Assembly (NCBI GenBank): GCA_045628865.1
Contig: JAZQQB010000051.1
Location: 62,001 to 126,000, forward strand
Origin: JAZQQB01 sp045628865
Lineage (GTDB): Bacteria > Bacillota > Clostridia > Lachnospirales > Lachnospiraceae
Direction: 5' to 3'
Length of the DNA stretch: 64,000 nucleotides
The notes under the pieces are model-generated. The model made no database searches, was not told where the DNA came from, and saw only the letters and a list, made by a program, of their open reading frames with translations. The position numbers were made by a program, and so were the translations under genes. Below, one piece after another: positions 1 through 9,114 of this stretch. How positions within the stretch are numbered: the stretch's first letter is position 1; every line of letters begins with the position of its first letter.

Positions 1-1
1 A

Positions 2-43
2 AAAGGCAAAAAGAAATTTGTGCCACTGGATGAGGTAAATTAA
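2..43 (+). CDS. C-terminal tail of an upstream gene (partial)
   Basis: The frame is open from the window edge and ends KFVPLDEVN then TAA at 41-43, 24 bases before the RNase G start. Only about 13 codons are visible, so the product cannot be identified from sequence. In related Clostridia the gene directly upstream of the RNase G/rplU cluster is often a radical-SAM-linked DUF2344 protein; that identity is a guess from gene order. Confidence 0.45.
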   Translation, partial: KGKKKFVPLDEVN

Positions 44-67
44 CGAAAACAACCAGGAGGACGATTT

Positions 68-1288
68 ATGCCGCAAACTTTTTTCGTGACTGCATACCAG
101 AGTGGGTTATTAACAGGAACAATAGAGGACGGGCGATTAAACCGTGCCTCCTTTTTTCATGAAAAAAATAAATCAATCCTTGGAAATATTTACGTAGCAA
201 AGGTTATTGATGTTGTAAAAAATATCAATGCCTGCTTTGTGGAGATTGCCCCGGGATTAAAGTGCTTTTTACCATTAGATACCTGCAAAAATGCTATTCT
301 TTGTAACAGAGCCTTTGATGGACGGATTTTAGCGCAGGATACCATCGTGGTCATGGTGGAAAAGGATGCTGCAAAATCAAAGGATCCTTATGTTTCTGCA
401 AAGCTGACCTTAACAGGGGATTTTTGCGTTTGTTTAACAGACAGGCCTGGCATTCAGTATTCCAGGAAATTTACAGATAAACAAAAGGCGCAGATCAAAC
501 AGGAATTGGAGGGATTCTTTAAAGATCCTTCTCTTGCCTTTGCAGAAGAACTTGGGTTTATTATTAGAACAGATGCACTTCATAGTGGAGAACATTTTGA
601 AGGCTTGAAGCAGGAATTAAGAAGTCTATCAGAGAAGATGCAGGAAATTTTAACCTATGCCTCCAAAAGAACCATTTACTCCGTACTTTTTAAGAGAGAA
701 GAGCTCTACATTGAAGAATTGAAGAAATGGGGTGTCGGAAATTTCGATAAGATCACAACTGATATTTCGGATGTATATGAAAACATCACATGTTTCTTAT
801 CAAAAAACAATACATCAGAACTTTCTAAATGTCAGCTATATCAGGATGAAACCATTACCTTGTCAAACCTGTACAATCTAAGGGCGCGCATGGAAGAATC
901 CTTGAATCGAAAGGTTTGGCTTAAATGCGGTGGGAACCTGGTCATTGATGAGTTAGAAGCCATGACAGTAATCGATATCAATACAGCCAAGTCAAGCGCT
1001 ATGAAGTCCTCTGAGGAGAATTTTTATAAGGTGAACAGGGAAGCCTGTGAGGAGATCGCAAGGCAGCTGATCCTTCGAAACCTATCCGGTATGATCATGA
1101 TTGATTTCATCAATCTAAAGAGCAAGGATAAGGAAAAAGAGATTATGGATTATCTGCAAAGTCTGCTGAAGAGGGATGCCGTTACTGCAAAGGTAGTGGA
1201 TATGACGGCTCTTGGCATTGTGGAGGTTACCAGAAAACGAACCTATCCATCCTTAAAGGAGCAGTTCGGAGGTTATGAAAAATTTTGA
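68..1288 (+). CDS. rng: Ribonuclease G/E family endoribonuclease
   Basis: Single-strand-specific endoribonuclease for rRNA maturation and mRNA turnover. Residues 35-115 form the N-terminal S1-type RNA-binding region. The DNase I-like catalytic core is clear: VIDINTAKS carries Asp303 and GMIMIDFI carries Asp346, matching the two Mg2+-binding aspartates of RNase E in number and context. An AGGAGG precedes the ATG. At 406 residues it is short: it ends just after TRKRTYPSL and lacks the CPxC zinc-link cysteines and the small C-terminal domain that tetramerise E. coli RNase E/G, so its oligomeric state may differ. It lies upstream of the rplU cluster as in many Clostridia, but a Nudix gene, xylosidase and others are inserted between. 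Confidence 0.93.
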   Translation: MPQTFFVTAYQSGLLTGTIEDGRLNRASFFHEKNKSILGNIYVAKVIDVVKNINACFVEIAPGLKCFLPLDTCKNAILCNRAFDGRILAQDTIVVMVEKDAAKSKDPYVSAKLTLTGDFCVCLTDRPGIQYSRKFTDKQKAQIKQELEGFFKDPSLAFAEELGFIIRTDALHSGEHFEGLKQELRSLSEKMQEILTYASKRTIYSVLFKREELYIEELKKWGVGNFDKITTDISDVYENITCFLSKNNTSELSKCQLYQDETITLSNLYNLRARMEESLNRKVWLKCGGNLVIDELEAMTVIDINTAKSSAMKSSEENFYKVNREACEEIARQLILRNLSGMIMIDFINLKSKDKEKEIMDYLQSLLKRDAVTAKVVDMTALGIVEVTRKRTYPSLKEQFGGYEKF

Positions 1289-1393
1289 TGCTTTAGCACT
1301 TTCCTTTCTTAAATAGCAATATACAAATAGTAAATCGCATAAGTTGAGTAGAATCTAACATACTTTTTCGATACATTAAAGAAGGTATAAACT

Positions 1394-1960
1394 ATGAAAT
1401 TCATGAATCTAACAGTATTACATGAAAGTAAATTTTTAAAAAAATATGAATTAACCTACGAAAACAAAGCAGGAAAACAGAAAAAATATGAAATGGTATC
1501 AAGACACGCCATTCATACGCCTAAGGATCTTGGATCTCATTTAGACGGAATGTCTATTGTAGCCTTTATGGATGGAAAACTCATGTTATTAAAGGAATTT
1601 CGTATGGCAGTGAACCAGGAGATCTTTAATCTGTGTGCTGGCATGCTAGAGGATGGGGAAAGCATAGAGGATTGCGTTTCTCGCGAGCTTTATGAGGAAA
1701 CAGGCTTATCCGTAAAAAGAGTATTACATATCCTGCCACCTTCATTTTCTGCAGTGGGAATCTCCGATGTATTGACGCAGATTGCTTTTGTGGAGGTGAC
1801 TGGTAAGATCAGTGATCATTCCTCAGAAAATGAGCAGATTAAAGCTGATTTTTATACAAAGGAAGAGGTTTCCCGTATCATAGAGACTGAGAAGATGAGC
1901 GATAGAGCGCAGATTGTAGCCTATTTTTATACCTTAGGATTGTTTGATCATATGAAGTAA
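1394..1960 (+). CDS. Nudix hydrolase, ADP-ribose pyrophosphatase type
   Basis: The Nudix box is complete, from Gly83 to Leu105 (G-x5-E-x7-REL-x-EETGL), so it should hydrolyse a nucleoside diphosphate linked to another moiety with Mg2+. The length (188 residues), the beta-rich N-terminal half and the box position fit the NudF/ADP-ribose pyrophosphatase subgroup. The substrate is inferred from subgroup only. No signal peptide, so cytoplasmic. Start ATG is preceded by GAAGG. It stands alone between rng and the xylosidase, 45 bases before the latter's ATG, with no clear terminator between them. Confidence 0.85.
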   Translation: MKFMNLTVLHESKFLKKYELTYENKAGKQKKYEMVSRHAIHTPKDLGSHLDGMSIVAFMDGKLMLLKEFRMAVNQEIFNLCAGMLEDGESIEDCVSRELYEETGLSVKRVLHILPPSFSAVGISDVLTQIAFVEVTGKISDHSSENEQIKADFYTKEEVSRIIETEKMSDRAQIVAYFYTLGLFDHMK

Positions 1961-2005
1961 TATTTTGGTTTTCTTGCAGTCGTTACGTAGTCAGGGGAGA
2001 AAAAA

Positions 2006-3517
2006 ATGGAGAAACGTATTTCACTTACACCATCTATGCGCGTTGCATTTCACAACAACGTGGATTTTTGTGTGGGAACAGGCAGAATGGGGCTTGCATT
2101 AACAGATGAATATGTAAAACAATTAAAAATGGTTCAGGAAGAGATTGGATTTAAACACATCCGAGGTCATGGACTTTTTACAGATGATGTTGCCATTTAT
2201 CATGAATATGAAGAAGATGGAGTAACAAAGGTTGAGTACAACTACACCTATCTGGATCGTATTTTTGATTCCTATGTGGCTTGTAATATAAGACCGTTTC
2301 TGGAGCTTGGATTTATGCCGGAAAAGCTTGCCAGTGGTACACAGACTATTTTTTACTGGAAGGGTTATACCACACCTCCTAAGGATTATGGTATGTGGTG
2401 TGATATGGTTGTCGCTCTTTTGGATCATTTGGTGAAACGTTATGGAGAAGAGGTTTATGATTGGCCAATTGAGGTCTGGAATGAACCAAATTTGCCAGGC
2501 TTTTGGTATAAAGCAGATATGGAGGAGTATTTCAAGCTATTCCATGAGACACTTACAGCCATCAAAAAATATGATGCACGTTTTAAGGTTGGAGGTCCTG
2601 CTGTTTGCGGCGGCACGGATGAAATCTGGATCAGCGCCTTTATGAAGTATTGTCATGAGCACAATCTTACTTTTGATTTTGTTACAAGACACCACTACAC
2701 TGTTGAACTCCCAGAGACCGCGGGACATTATCAGTATCATAAATTGATGAATTCAGAGGATGGCTTTGCCAACTTAAAAACAACACGTGATATCATTGAT
2801 GGATACGAGGAATATAAAGGACTTCCAATCCATATCACAGAGTATAATACATCCTATTCTCCAATTGGTATCATTCACGATACCTGTTTGAATGCAGCTT
2901 TGATCGCTGAGCAGCTTTCACGACTGGGGGATGTGAATGAGTCTTATTCTTATTGGACCTTTGGAGATGTTTTTGAGGAGATGGGAGTACCATTTACCCC
3001 ATTTCATGGTGGATTTGGTATGGTTGCCAATGGCTGCATTCCAAAACCAACCTTTTGGACTTTCTCTTTCTTTAAGCGATTGAAGGAAAAAGAGGACTAT
3101 TGTGTATATAGAGACTCCAATGTTTTGATCATAAAGACAAAAGAAGGAGGGGTAGCTGGTGTTTGCTGGAATATTGAGGATACAGCGTTATCTGTGAACC
3201 TTGACTGTGAAGCTCTTTTAAATAGTGCTTCATCCAAAGAAAAAGAGTTTACTCTTCTTACCAAAACTATCGACCCAGATCATGGAAATCCATTGAAAAT
3301 CTGGCATGATCTTGGCGAGCCATCCAGCTTGTCCAAGGAAGAACTGTCCTTATTAAAGGAAAGCGCAAGACCATTTGTGGAAACAAAACGCATTTCAAAC
3401 ACAGATGGTATTGTGTTAAACTGCAAAAAGGATAGCGTGATCTATTTCGAGATAAAGCATAATATTTTAAGACCCGACAGAGGATATGATTACGAAAAGG
3501 TAGTAAGTTATCGATAA
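2006..3517 (+). CDS. xynB: GH39 beta-xylosidase, intracellular
   Basis: Glycoside hydrolase family 39 retaining beta-xylosidase that removes xylose from short xylo-oligosaccharides. EVWNEPNLPGF places the acid/base at Glu160 and HITEYNTSY the nucleophile at Glu279, almost the numbering of Thermoanaerobacterium XynB (160 and 277). The 503-residue length matches the family: TIM barrel followed by a beta-sandwich. There is no signal peptide, so it acts on imported oligosaccharides, complementing the secreted GH10 xylanase at 54943-57561. GGGGAGA lies 8 bases before the ATG. Its stop overlaps the next gene's start by one base. Confidence 0.92.
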   Translation: MEKRISLTPSMRVAFHNNVDFCVGTGRMGLALTDEYVKQLKMVQEEIGFKHIRGHGLFTDDVAIYHEYEEDGVTKVEYNYTYLDRIFDSYVACNIRPFLELGFMPEKLASGTQTIFYWKGYTTPPKDYGMWCDMVVALLDHLVKRYGEEVYDWPIEVWNEPNLPGFWYKADMEEYFKLFHETLTAIKKYDARFKVGGPAVCGGTDEIWISAFMKYCHEHNLTFDFVTRHHYTVELPETAGHYQYHKLMNSEDGFANLKTTRDIIDGYEEYKGLPIHITEYNTSYSPIGIIHDTCLNAALIAEQLSRLGDVNESYSYWTFGDVFEEMGVPFTPFHGGFGMVANGCIPKPTFWTFSFFKRLKEKEDYCVYRDSNVLIIKTKEGGVAGVCWNIEDTALSVNLDCEALLNSASSKEKEFTLLTKTIDPDHGNPLKIWHDLGEPSSLSKEELSLLKESARPFVETKRISNTDGIVLNCKKDSVIYFEIKHNILRPDRGYDYEKVVSYR

Positions 3518-4146
3518 TGAAACGAATAAAAAATGATAGTATTATCAATTTAAAACTGTATAGAGGGATTACACTCTTGATCCTGACGTTAACCATTGTA
3601 AATGTATACATTAAATTTACAACCAAGGAAATCAATTATTATGTGTATAAAAACAAGGATCAGAAGCCTTTTGAAGAAATCTGGGAAGAAGCATCTGAAC
3701 TTGACAAGGAATGTTCTTTTGAATATGTCAGCATTCCAAAAGATATTGAGATTTCTAAGATGGAATTTCGAATCGATGATCGTGATATGGATAATGTGTT
3801 TCATCATGTATATATTTATTCGAATTACAAATACAGCAACTGGTGTACCTATTACCACTTTTTTTTGCCAAAAATGGAAGGAAAGAAATTTCTAAATCCG
3901 GATGCTGCATTACAATATGATGTGTTAGGAAATGCATTGGTCGTGAAAAATTGCCGTCTGCTTAAATTTATCCAGTATAATGGTGAAAAAGTATATACGC
4001 ATGCCTATATACTTAAGATGAAGATCGGATGTATCTTTTCTTTGGTTTTCTCTGTATTTTCCTGGTTTTTTGAGAATATAAGAGATTTTTTCATTGCAAG
4101 GAAATTAAGTAAAGATATTCGAAAGTTTGAAAAAAATGCAAGTTAA
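3517..4146 (+). CDS. Unknown membrane protein downstream of xylosidase
   Basis: No family recognised. Two hydrophobic segments at about residues 14-32 and 169-190 flank a roughly 135-residue charged, aromatic-rich region, a topology with a central extracytoplasmic domain. A short basic tail (KLSKDIRKFEKNAS) should be cytoplasmic. The ATG overlaps the xylosidase stop (TAATG), implying translational coupling and co-transcription, but no sugar-related motif is visible. Confidence 0.6.
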   Translation: MKRIKNDSIINLKLYRGITLLILTLTIVNVYIKFTTKEINYYVYKNKDQKPFEEIWEEASELDKECSFEYVSIPKDIEISKMEFRIDDRDMDNVFHHVYIYSNYKYSNWCTYYHFFLPKMEGKKFLNPDAALQYDVLGNALVVKNCRLLKFIQYNGEKVYTHAYILKMKIGCIFSLVFSVFSWFFENIRDFFIARKLSKDIRKFEKNAS

Positions 4147-4160
4147 CTACAAAATCATAC

Positions 4161-4189
4161 TTGACAGAAATCGTTTTTTACGATATCTT
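4161..4189 (+). promoter_or_regulatory. Candidate sigma-A promoter just before a terminator hairpin
   Basis: TTGACA (4161-4166), a 17-base spacer, then TATCTT (4184-4189). The predicted start, near 4196, falls just before the terminator stem at 4203. It may drive the YczE-like gene through an attenuator, or a very short RNA, or be chance. Confidence 0.4.
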
Positions 4190-4202
4190 ATGTAGAGAAT
4201 AA

Positions 4203-4244
4203 GAGCTTTTGGTGTTTCTGTATCAAACACCAAAGGCTCTTTTT
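4203..4244 (+). terminator. Rho-independent terminator
   Basis: A 15-base stem (GAGCTTTTGGTGTTT at 4203-4217 against 4225-4239, one wobble) with a 7-base loop and a TTTTT tail at 4240-4244. It ends the xylosidase/membrane-protein unit. Confidence 0.85.
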
Positions 4245-4375
4245 GTTTCATAGGAAATTTGAGAAATTTCCTATGAAACAAAAGCTCCGCGATGGATCGC
4301 ACCTCGCGGAAAGGAAGATAATGCTACGCATTCCGCTCGGGCGCGAAAGAGTGCGAAGCACTCTTTTTACTCTAA
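4245..4375. repeat. Post-terminator hairpin array
   Basis: Begins with a perfect 16-base inverted repeat (GTTTCATAGGAAATTT, 4245-4260, with 4264-4279), followed by further short GC-rich palindromes: CCGCGA...TCGCGG near 4289-4310, GGAA...TTCC near 4312-4341 and AGAGTGC...GCACTCT near 4348-4365. The segment CTATGAAACAAAAGCTCC recurs almost unchanged at 50882-50902. An open frame through it is an artefact of the repeat. Confidence 0.7.
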
Positions 4376-4398
4376 TTAGTATGAAAAAGGAGATTGAT

Positions 4399-5079
4399 AT
4401 GAAAAAAACATTTTATACAGAATTTTCTTATGTGGTTGGAATTCTTTTTCTAACCTTTGGAACAGCGTTGATGGAAAAAGCAAATTTTGGTATGTCCATG
4501 ATCGTTGCACCAGCATATTTACTGCATTTAAAGGTTTCGATGGTATTGCCTTGGTTTTCGTTTGGTGTTGCAGAATATACCTTTCAGGCATTTTTATTGA
4601 TCCTGATGATTCTAGCGCTTCGCCAGTTTCGCGTTTCATACCTGTTTTCGTTCGTAACAGCTGTTATGTATGGAATTATCCTGGACCTCCAGATGAAGCT
4701 TGTTTCCCTGGTTGGCTCAGATGCAATTTATGTAAGACTTTCTTTCTTCGTACTTGGAATGCTTTCCTGTGCCCTTGGAGTTGCCTTTTTGTTCCATACA
4801 TATATTGCACCAGAGGTGTACGAGCTTTTTGTGAAGGAGCTTGTGGCTAAGTATCATTTCAAGATGAGTATCTGTAAGACCACCTATGACTGTATCAGCT
4901 GCGTAGTGGCAGTGATCATGTCCTTTGCATTTTTCGGTTTTGGTAATTTTAAAGGAATTTACTTTGGAACTGTTATTTGTGCGCTGCTCAATGGATTTTT
5001 GATCGGAAACTTTTCAAAACTTTTGGAGAAAAGATTTACCTTTATAGATGGAATTCGTAAGAAAAAAACAGAAGCCTAA
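4399..5079 (+). CDS. YczE/YitT-like integral membrane protein
   Basis: About 226 residues with five or six hydrophobic helices, starting MKKTFYTEFSYVVGILFL. The conserved N-terminal pattern (TFGTALMEKANFGMSM) resembles the YczE/YyaS/YitT (DUF6198-like) family, whose transport or regulatory role is not settled. I chose the ATG at 4399 because AAGGAG sits 7 bases upstream; the longer frame starting at 4243 runs through the hairpin array. A cytoplasmic tail KRFTFIDGIRKKKTEA follows the positive-inside rule. Confidence 0.7.
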   Translation: MKKTFYTEFSYVVGILFLTFGTALMEKANFGMSMIVAPAYLLHLKVSMVLPWFSFGVAEYTFQAFLLILMILALRQFRVSYLFSFVTAVMYGIILDLQMKLVSLVGSDAIYVRLSFFVLGMLSCALGVAFLFHTYIAPEVYELFVKELVAKYHFKMSICKTTYDCISCVVAVIMSFAFFGFGNFKGIYFGTVICALLNGFLIGNFSKLLEKRFTFIDGIRKKKTEA

Positions 5080-5085
5080 CAGATA

Positions 5086-5119
5086 AAACCCATGTGAACA
5101 TTTACTCACATGGGTTTTT
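5086..5119. terminator. Bidirectional terminator between convergent genes
   Basis: AAACCCATGTGA (5086-5097) pairs with TCACATGGGTTT (5106-5117), with T-runs on both strands. The stop codon of the minus-strand gene lies in the loop. Confidence 0.85.
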
Positions 5120-5512
5120 GCAATAATGACAGTATCGATTTTCTTTACTTAACATTTTATTGGTGGCGCCGCAGGTGTGGCAATATACCGAAATAAAATG
5201 ATCATCTTTTAGATACTCATAATTTAGATTTTCATTGGAAAGATCTTCCTTAAACATTAAATACATAATAGAATAATCAATATACATATCCGGCATGTAA
5301 CCTGCATCTAAGACAGCATCGATTCGCTTTAGCATTTTCTTATCACTGATACCAAAATGTTTAGCTAACGTTGCAATTGCCTGTGGCTTCTGGTCCTTCA
5401 TGATCTCATTTTTAATCTTCGGATACAGCTTTCTTGTGCGCTTATTTTTGTGGGCATAATAAAAGCTGTAGATGGCTAAAAAGGTTCCCGAAAGTGCAAG
5501 AGAGAAGAACAT
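5102..5512 (-). CDS. Zinc-ribbon membrane-associated protein (possibly 3' half of a frameshifted gene)
   Basis: 136 residues: one hydrophobic segment at the N-terminus, a helical middle containing IATLAKHFGISDKKMLKR, which looks like a small helix-turn-helix or PCI-like unit, and a C-terminal ribbon CHTCG...CHYC. Function unknown. The ATG at 5512 has no good Shine-Dalgarno, while its frame stays open upstream to about 5565 (reading TYLIDPEYEGFSFASFN), overlapping the end of the gene at 5538-5900 in another frame. One base too many between about 5538 and 5565 would explain both halves as a single protein of about 265 residues. Confidence 0.6.
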   Translation of the reverse strand: MFFSLALSGTFLAIYSFYYAHKNKRTRKLYPKIKNEIMKDQKPQAIATLAKHFGISDKKMLKRIDAVLDAGYMPDMYIDYSIMYLMFKEDLSNENLNYEYLKDDHFISVYCHTCGATNKMLSKENRYCHYCKNPCE

Positions 5513-5537
5513 ATTAAAGGATGCAAAGGAAAATCCT

Positions 5538-5900
5538 TCATATTCCGGATCGATCAGATAGGTCCTTTAAATAAATTCTTCCACTAAATTGAGGAAGCAG
5601 TCTTCGAAAGTATTCCTCATCCTTTTTAATCTGTTTGATCTGATTTTTTTTACGGATCAAGATGATCTGAGCAATCAAGGTCACCAAAAACAAGGATCCT
5701 AGAAAGGAGAACATGGTAGTATACAGGGTTTTTAGTTCCTCTGGTGAATACTGGGCTTCTACAACAGTTGGATGAAAGCAAAAGTAGAGCTCCACCAGAA
5801 TTCCCATTCCGAATACAAAAATAGTAAATCCTAAACAGATGATCAGTATTTTATATAAAAGCAATCTTGCTTTGTCTTTTGTTTTTTGCGATGTGTTCAT
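5538..5900 (-). CDS. Small two-TM membrane protein (possibly 5' half of a frameshifted gene)
   Basis: 120 residues: a charged start (MNTSQKTKDKAR), membrane segments at about 15-37 and 63-84, then a basic stretch RKKNQIKQIKKDEEYF. No family recognised. AAAGGAAAC precedes the ATG at a normal distance. The last residues (KDLSDRSGI) look unlike a natural terminus, and the downstream gene's frame is already open over this stretch, so the stop may be caused by a one-base indel. Confidence 0.55.
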   Translation of the reverse strand: MNTSQKTKDKARLLLYKILIICLGFTIFVFGMGILVELYFCFHPTVVEAQYSPEELKTLYTTMFSFLGSLFLVTLIAQIILIRKKNQIKQIKKDEEYFRRLLPQFSGRIYLKDLSDRSGI

Positions 5901-6038
5901 AATGTTTCCTTTATTATATAATCGTGATATATTATTGACTGTGATTCAATTTTTACAATCTATATTACTTTAATATAAATAAAATAAAAAATCAAATGTT
6001 TAATTGTTATGAAAATTGAGATAATAGCAAAAACTCTG

Positions 6039-6067
6039 TTGACAATCCAGATGGATGATGTTATGAT
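6039..6067 (+). promoter_or_regulatory. Sigma-A promoter of the rplU operon
   Basis: TTGACA at 6039-6044, a 17-base spacer and TATGAT at 6062-6067: near-perfect consensus, directly upstream of the L21 leader. Confidence 0.85.
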
Positions 6068-6074
6068 ACTTGAG

Positions 6075-6137
6075 TATGCCGCATAGCGAGGTGAAAATGT
6101 GCGTAGCCACTACCAAAGCTAGCGAGTAATTTATAGG
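6075..6137 (+). promoter_or_regulatory. Ribosomal protein L21 leader RNA
   Basis: Between the promoter and the rplU ATG the RNA carries GCCGC, AGCGAGGTGAAAAT, ACCAAAGCTAGCGAGT and the AGGAGG. These blocks match my memory of the Firmicutes L21 leader, an autoregulatory element thought to bind L21. The identification is by pattern; a covariance-model search would settle it. Confidence 0.65.
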
Positions 6138-6148
6138 AGGTACTGATT

Positions 6149-6454
6149 ATGTACGCAATTATTGCAACAGGTGGAAAACAGTACAAAGTTTCTGAAGGTG
6201 ATATCATCAATGTTGAAAAGCTTGATGTAGAAGCAGGAGCTACTGTTACATTTGACCAGGTTATCGCAGTAAGTGATTCTACTTTAAAAGTAGGCGCTGA
6301 CGTTGCTAGCGCTACTGTAACAGCTTCAGTTGTTAAACAGGACAGAGCTAAGAAAGTTATCGTTTACAAGTACAAGAGAAAATCTGGATACCATAAGAAG
6401 AACGGTCATAGACAAGCATACACTCAGGTTAAGATTGAAAAAATTAATGCTTAA
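6149..6454 (+). CDS. rplU: 50S ribosomal protein L21
   Basis: 101 residues beginning [18 protein letters not shown], the hallmark start of bacterial L21, and ending with the basic [15 protein letters not shown] region that contacts 23S rRNA. Family length is 100-105. Strong AGGAGG before the ATG. First gene of rplU-prp-rpmA, transcribed from the promoter at 6039 through the L21 leader. Confidence 0.98.
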   Translation: MYAIIATGGKQYKVSEGDIINVEKLDVEAGATVTFDQVIAVSDSTLKVGADVASATVTASVVKQDRAKKVIVYKYKRKSGYHKKNGHRQAYTQVKIEKINA

Positions 6455-6480
6455 TTAGTGTTTTGAAAGCGTAAGTATGT

Positions 6481-6810
6481 ATGACTACAATTACGATTGA
6501 GCAAACAAAAGATGGAATCTATAAGGGAGTCATGACTTTTGGTCATGCGGAATTTGCGAAGGCAGGTAAGGATATCGTTTGTGCTTCCATGTCTATACTT
6601 CTCATCACTTCGATGAATTTTATAGAAGAGAAGCTTCATGTTAGAGTGAAACAGACTGAGAATCAGGCAACTGGTTTTACCCATACCGAGTTTTTGGATG
6701 AACTTCCAAGTGAAGCAGTCGCGGTATTAGAGTCCATGATTTATGGTTTGCAAATGATTCAAAATCAGTATGGTAACAAATACTTATCATTGAAATTCGA
6801 GGAGGTGTAA
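6481..6810 (+). CDS. prp: Ribosomal-processing cysteine protease Prp
   Basis: Protease that removes the N-terminal extension of L27 in Firmicutes and relatives. [18 protein letters not shown] gives the catalytic pair His22 and Cys34, the same numbering as described for Staphylococcus aureus Prp. 109 residues, family-typical. It sits between rplU and rpmA, ending 4 bases before the L27 start, and the adjacent L27 has the expected cleavable extension, so enzyme and substrate are co-expressed. Confidence 0.95.
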   Translation: MTTITIEQTKDGIYKGVMTFGHAEFAKAGKDIVCASMSILLITSMNFIEEKLHVRVKQTENQATGFTHTEFLDELPSEAVAVLESMIYGLQMIQNQYGNKYLSLKFEEV

Positions 6811-6814
6811 ACCT

Positions 6815-7099
6815 ATGTTAAAATTGAACCTTCAATTATTCGCTCATAAAAAAGGTGTAGGTTCTACTAAAAACGGTAGAGACTCAGAATCTAAGAGACT
6901 TGGTGCGAAGAGAGCTGACGGTCAGTTCGTTAAGGCTGGTAACATTTTATACAGACAGCGTGGAACAAAGATTCATCCAGGTGTTAATGTTGGTATCGGT
7001 GGCGATGACACATTATTCGCTAAGGTTGATGGCGGATTAAGATTCGAAAGAAAAGGACGCGATAAGAAACAGGCTTCTGTTTATCCAGTAGAACAGTAA
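6815..7099 (+). CDS. rpmA: 50S ribosomal protein L27 with Prp-cleaved extension
   Basis: 94 residues. The start [10 protein letters not shown] followed by [11 protein letters not shown] is the Firmicutes L27 pattern: Prp cuts after LQLFA, exposing the N-terminal tail that reaches the peptidyl-transferase centre. The core motifs [15 protein letters not shown] and [10 protein letters not shown] are intact. GAGGAGGTG lies inside the end of prp, just upstream of the ATG. Confidence 0.98.
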   Translation: MLKLNLQLFAHKKGVGSTKNGRDSESKRLGAKRADGQFVKAGNILYRQRGTKIHPGVNVGIGGDDTLFAKVDGGLRFERKGRDKKQASVYPVEQ

Positions 7100-7111
7100 G
7101 ATTGTGATTTA

Positions 7112-7150
7112 AAGGGCTTCGAACTTTTATGTTTGGAGCCTTTTCCTTTA
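7112..7150 (+). terminator. Terminator after rpmA
   Basis: GGCTTCGAAC pairs with GTTTGGAGCC (two G-U pairs) around a TTTTA loop, followed by TTTTCCTTT. It separates rplU-prp-rpmA from obgE. Confidence 0.75.
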
Positions 7151-7292
7151 CTTGACAGGTTGACAGGAAAGTTCTTTGAACTTTCACTTCAAATAAAAGA
7201 CCCTCTGGGGGATGCGCACGCTTATGCAGAGGAAGCAGTCGCTAATGCGACGCACAAGCTGCGCCGGGTATCACTTGCGATACCCTTTGTTC
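7151..7292. repeat. Tandem short-hairpin array before obgE
   Basis: A run of small palindromes: GGAAAGTTC...GAACTTTC, CCTCTG...CAGAGG, GTCGCTAATGCGAC and GGGTATCACTTGCGATACCC. It occupies the same post-terminator position as the array at 4245-4375. A 62-codon frame through it is not credible as a gene. Confidence 0.6.
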
Positions 7293-7294
7293 AT

Positions 7295-7349
7295 AACTGT
7301 ATAGAGCCATGTATATTTTAAGATGATATGTATATGGCTCTATACAGTT
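7295..7349. repeat. GTAAC-family palindrome upstream of obgE
   Basis: AACTGTATAGAGCCAT (7295-7310) is perfectly complementary to 7334-7349, with a partly paired 23-base loop. The AGAGCCATG core matches the repeats at 13060, 29497 and 62619. Confidence 0.65.
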
Positions 7350-7359
7350 CTAGATATAG

Positions 7360-8718
<1,359 letters not shown>

Positions 8719-8756
8719 AAGACGATTTGTGGTATGATATAAAATGAAAAAACGAA

Positions 8757-8785
8757 CGTAATTATGAGGGTACTGAATAATTACG
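8757..8785 (+). repeat. Hairpin with loop containing GGGTACTGA
   Basis: CGTAATTAT (8757-8765) pairs with ATAATTACG (8777-8785) around GAGGGTACTGA. The loop recurs at 50848-50872 with a different but still complementary stem. It lies in the leader of yhbY. Confidence 0.55.
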
Positions 8786-8809
8786 AATGAACATGATTAG
8801 GAGACAAAC

Positions 8810-9106
8810 ATGGAATTAACAAGCAAACAGCGTGCACATTTAAAAAGCTTAGCAAGCACATTAAATCCTGTATTTCATATTGGTAAATCAAGCTTAACAC
8901 CAGAAATCACAGAGGCAATTGGTGAATGTCTTGAGAAAAATGAATTAATCAAGGTTGCAGTTTTGAAAAACTGTTTAGATGATCCAAGAGAAATGGCTCA
9001 GATCATTGCAGACAGAACACATTCTACAGTTGTTCAGGTCATTGGTAAAAAGATCATTTTTTACAAACCTGATAAAGACAACCCAAGAATCATGCTGCCA
9101 AGATAG
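8810..9106 (+). CDS. yhbY: YhbY-family CRM-domain RNA-binding protein
   Basis: 98 residues forming a single CRM domain: LTSKQRAHLKSLA at the start and the family motif HIGKSSLTPEITEAI around residues 23-37. YhbY binds pre-50S particles and is implicated in ribosome assembly. AGGAGA precedes the ATG. It sits between obgE and nadD, its usual neighbours, and ends 8 bases before nadD. Confidence 0.95.
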   Translation: MELTSKQRAHLKSLASTLNPVFHIGKSSLTPEITEAIGECLEKNELIKVAVLKNCLDDPREMAQIIADRTHSTVVQVIGKKIIFYKPDKDNPRIMLPR

Positions 9107-9114
9107 GAGATCAT

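Noticed and set aside
4203..4375. CRISPR array
   Set aside because: Hairpins differ from one another in sequence and spacing; no constant repeat with unique spacers, and no cas gene in the window.
4243..4398. Upstream ATG extension of the YczE-like protein
   Set aside because: The extension is encoded by a perfect inverted repeat and hairpin array; AAGGAG precedes the ATG at 4399.
7133..7321. 62-codon plus-strand frame between rpmA and obgE
   Set aside because: It lies wholly within a terminator and stacked short palindromes, has no ribosome site and reads as repeat-derived sequence.
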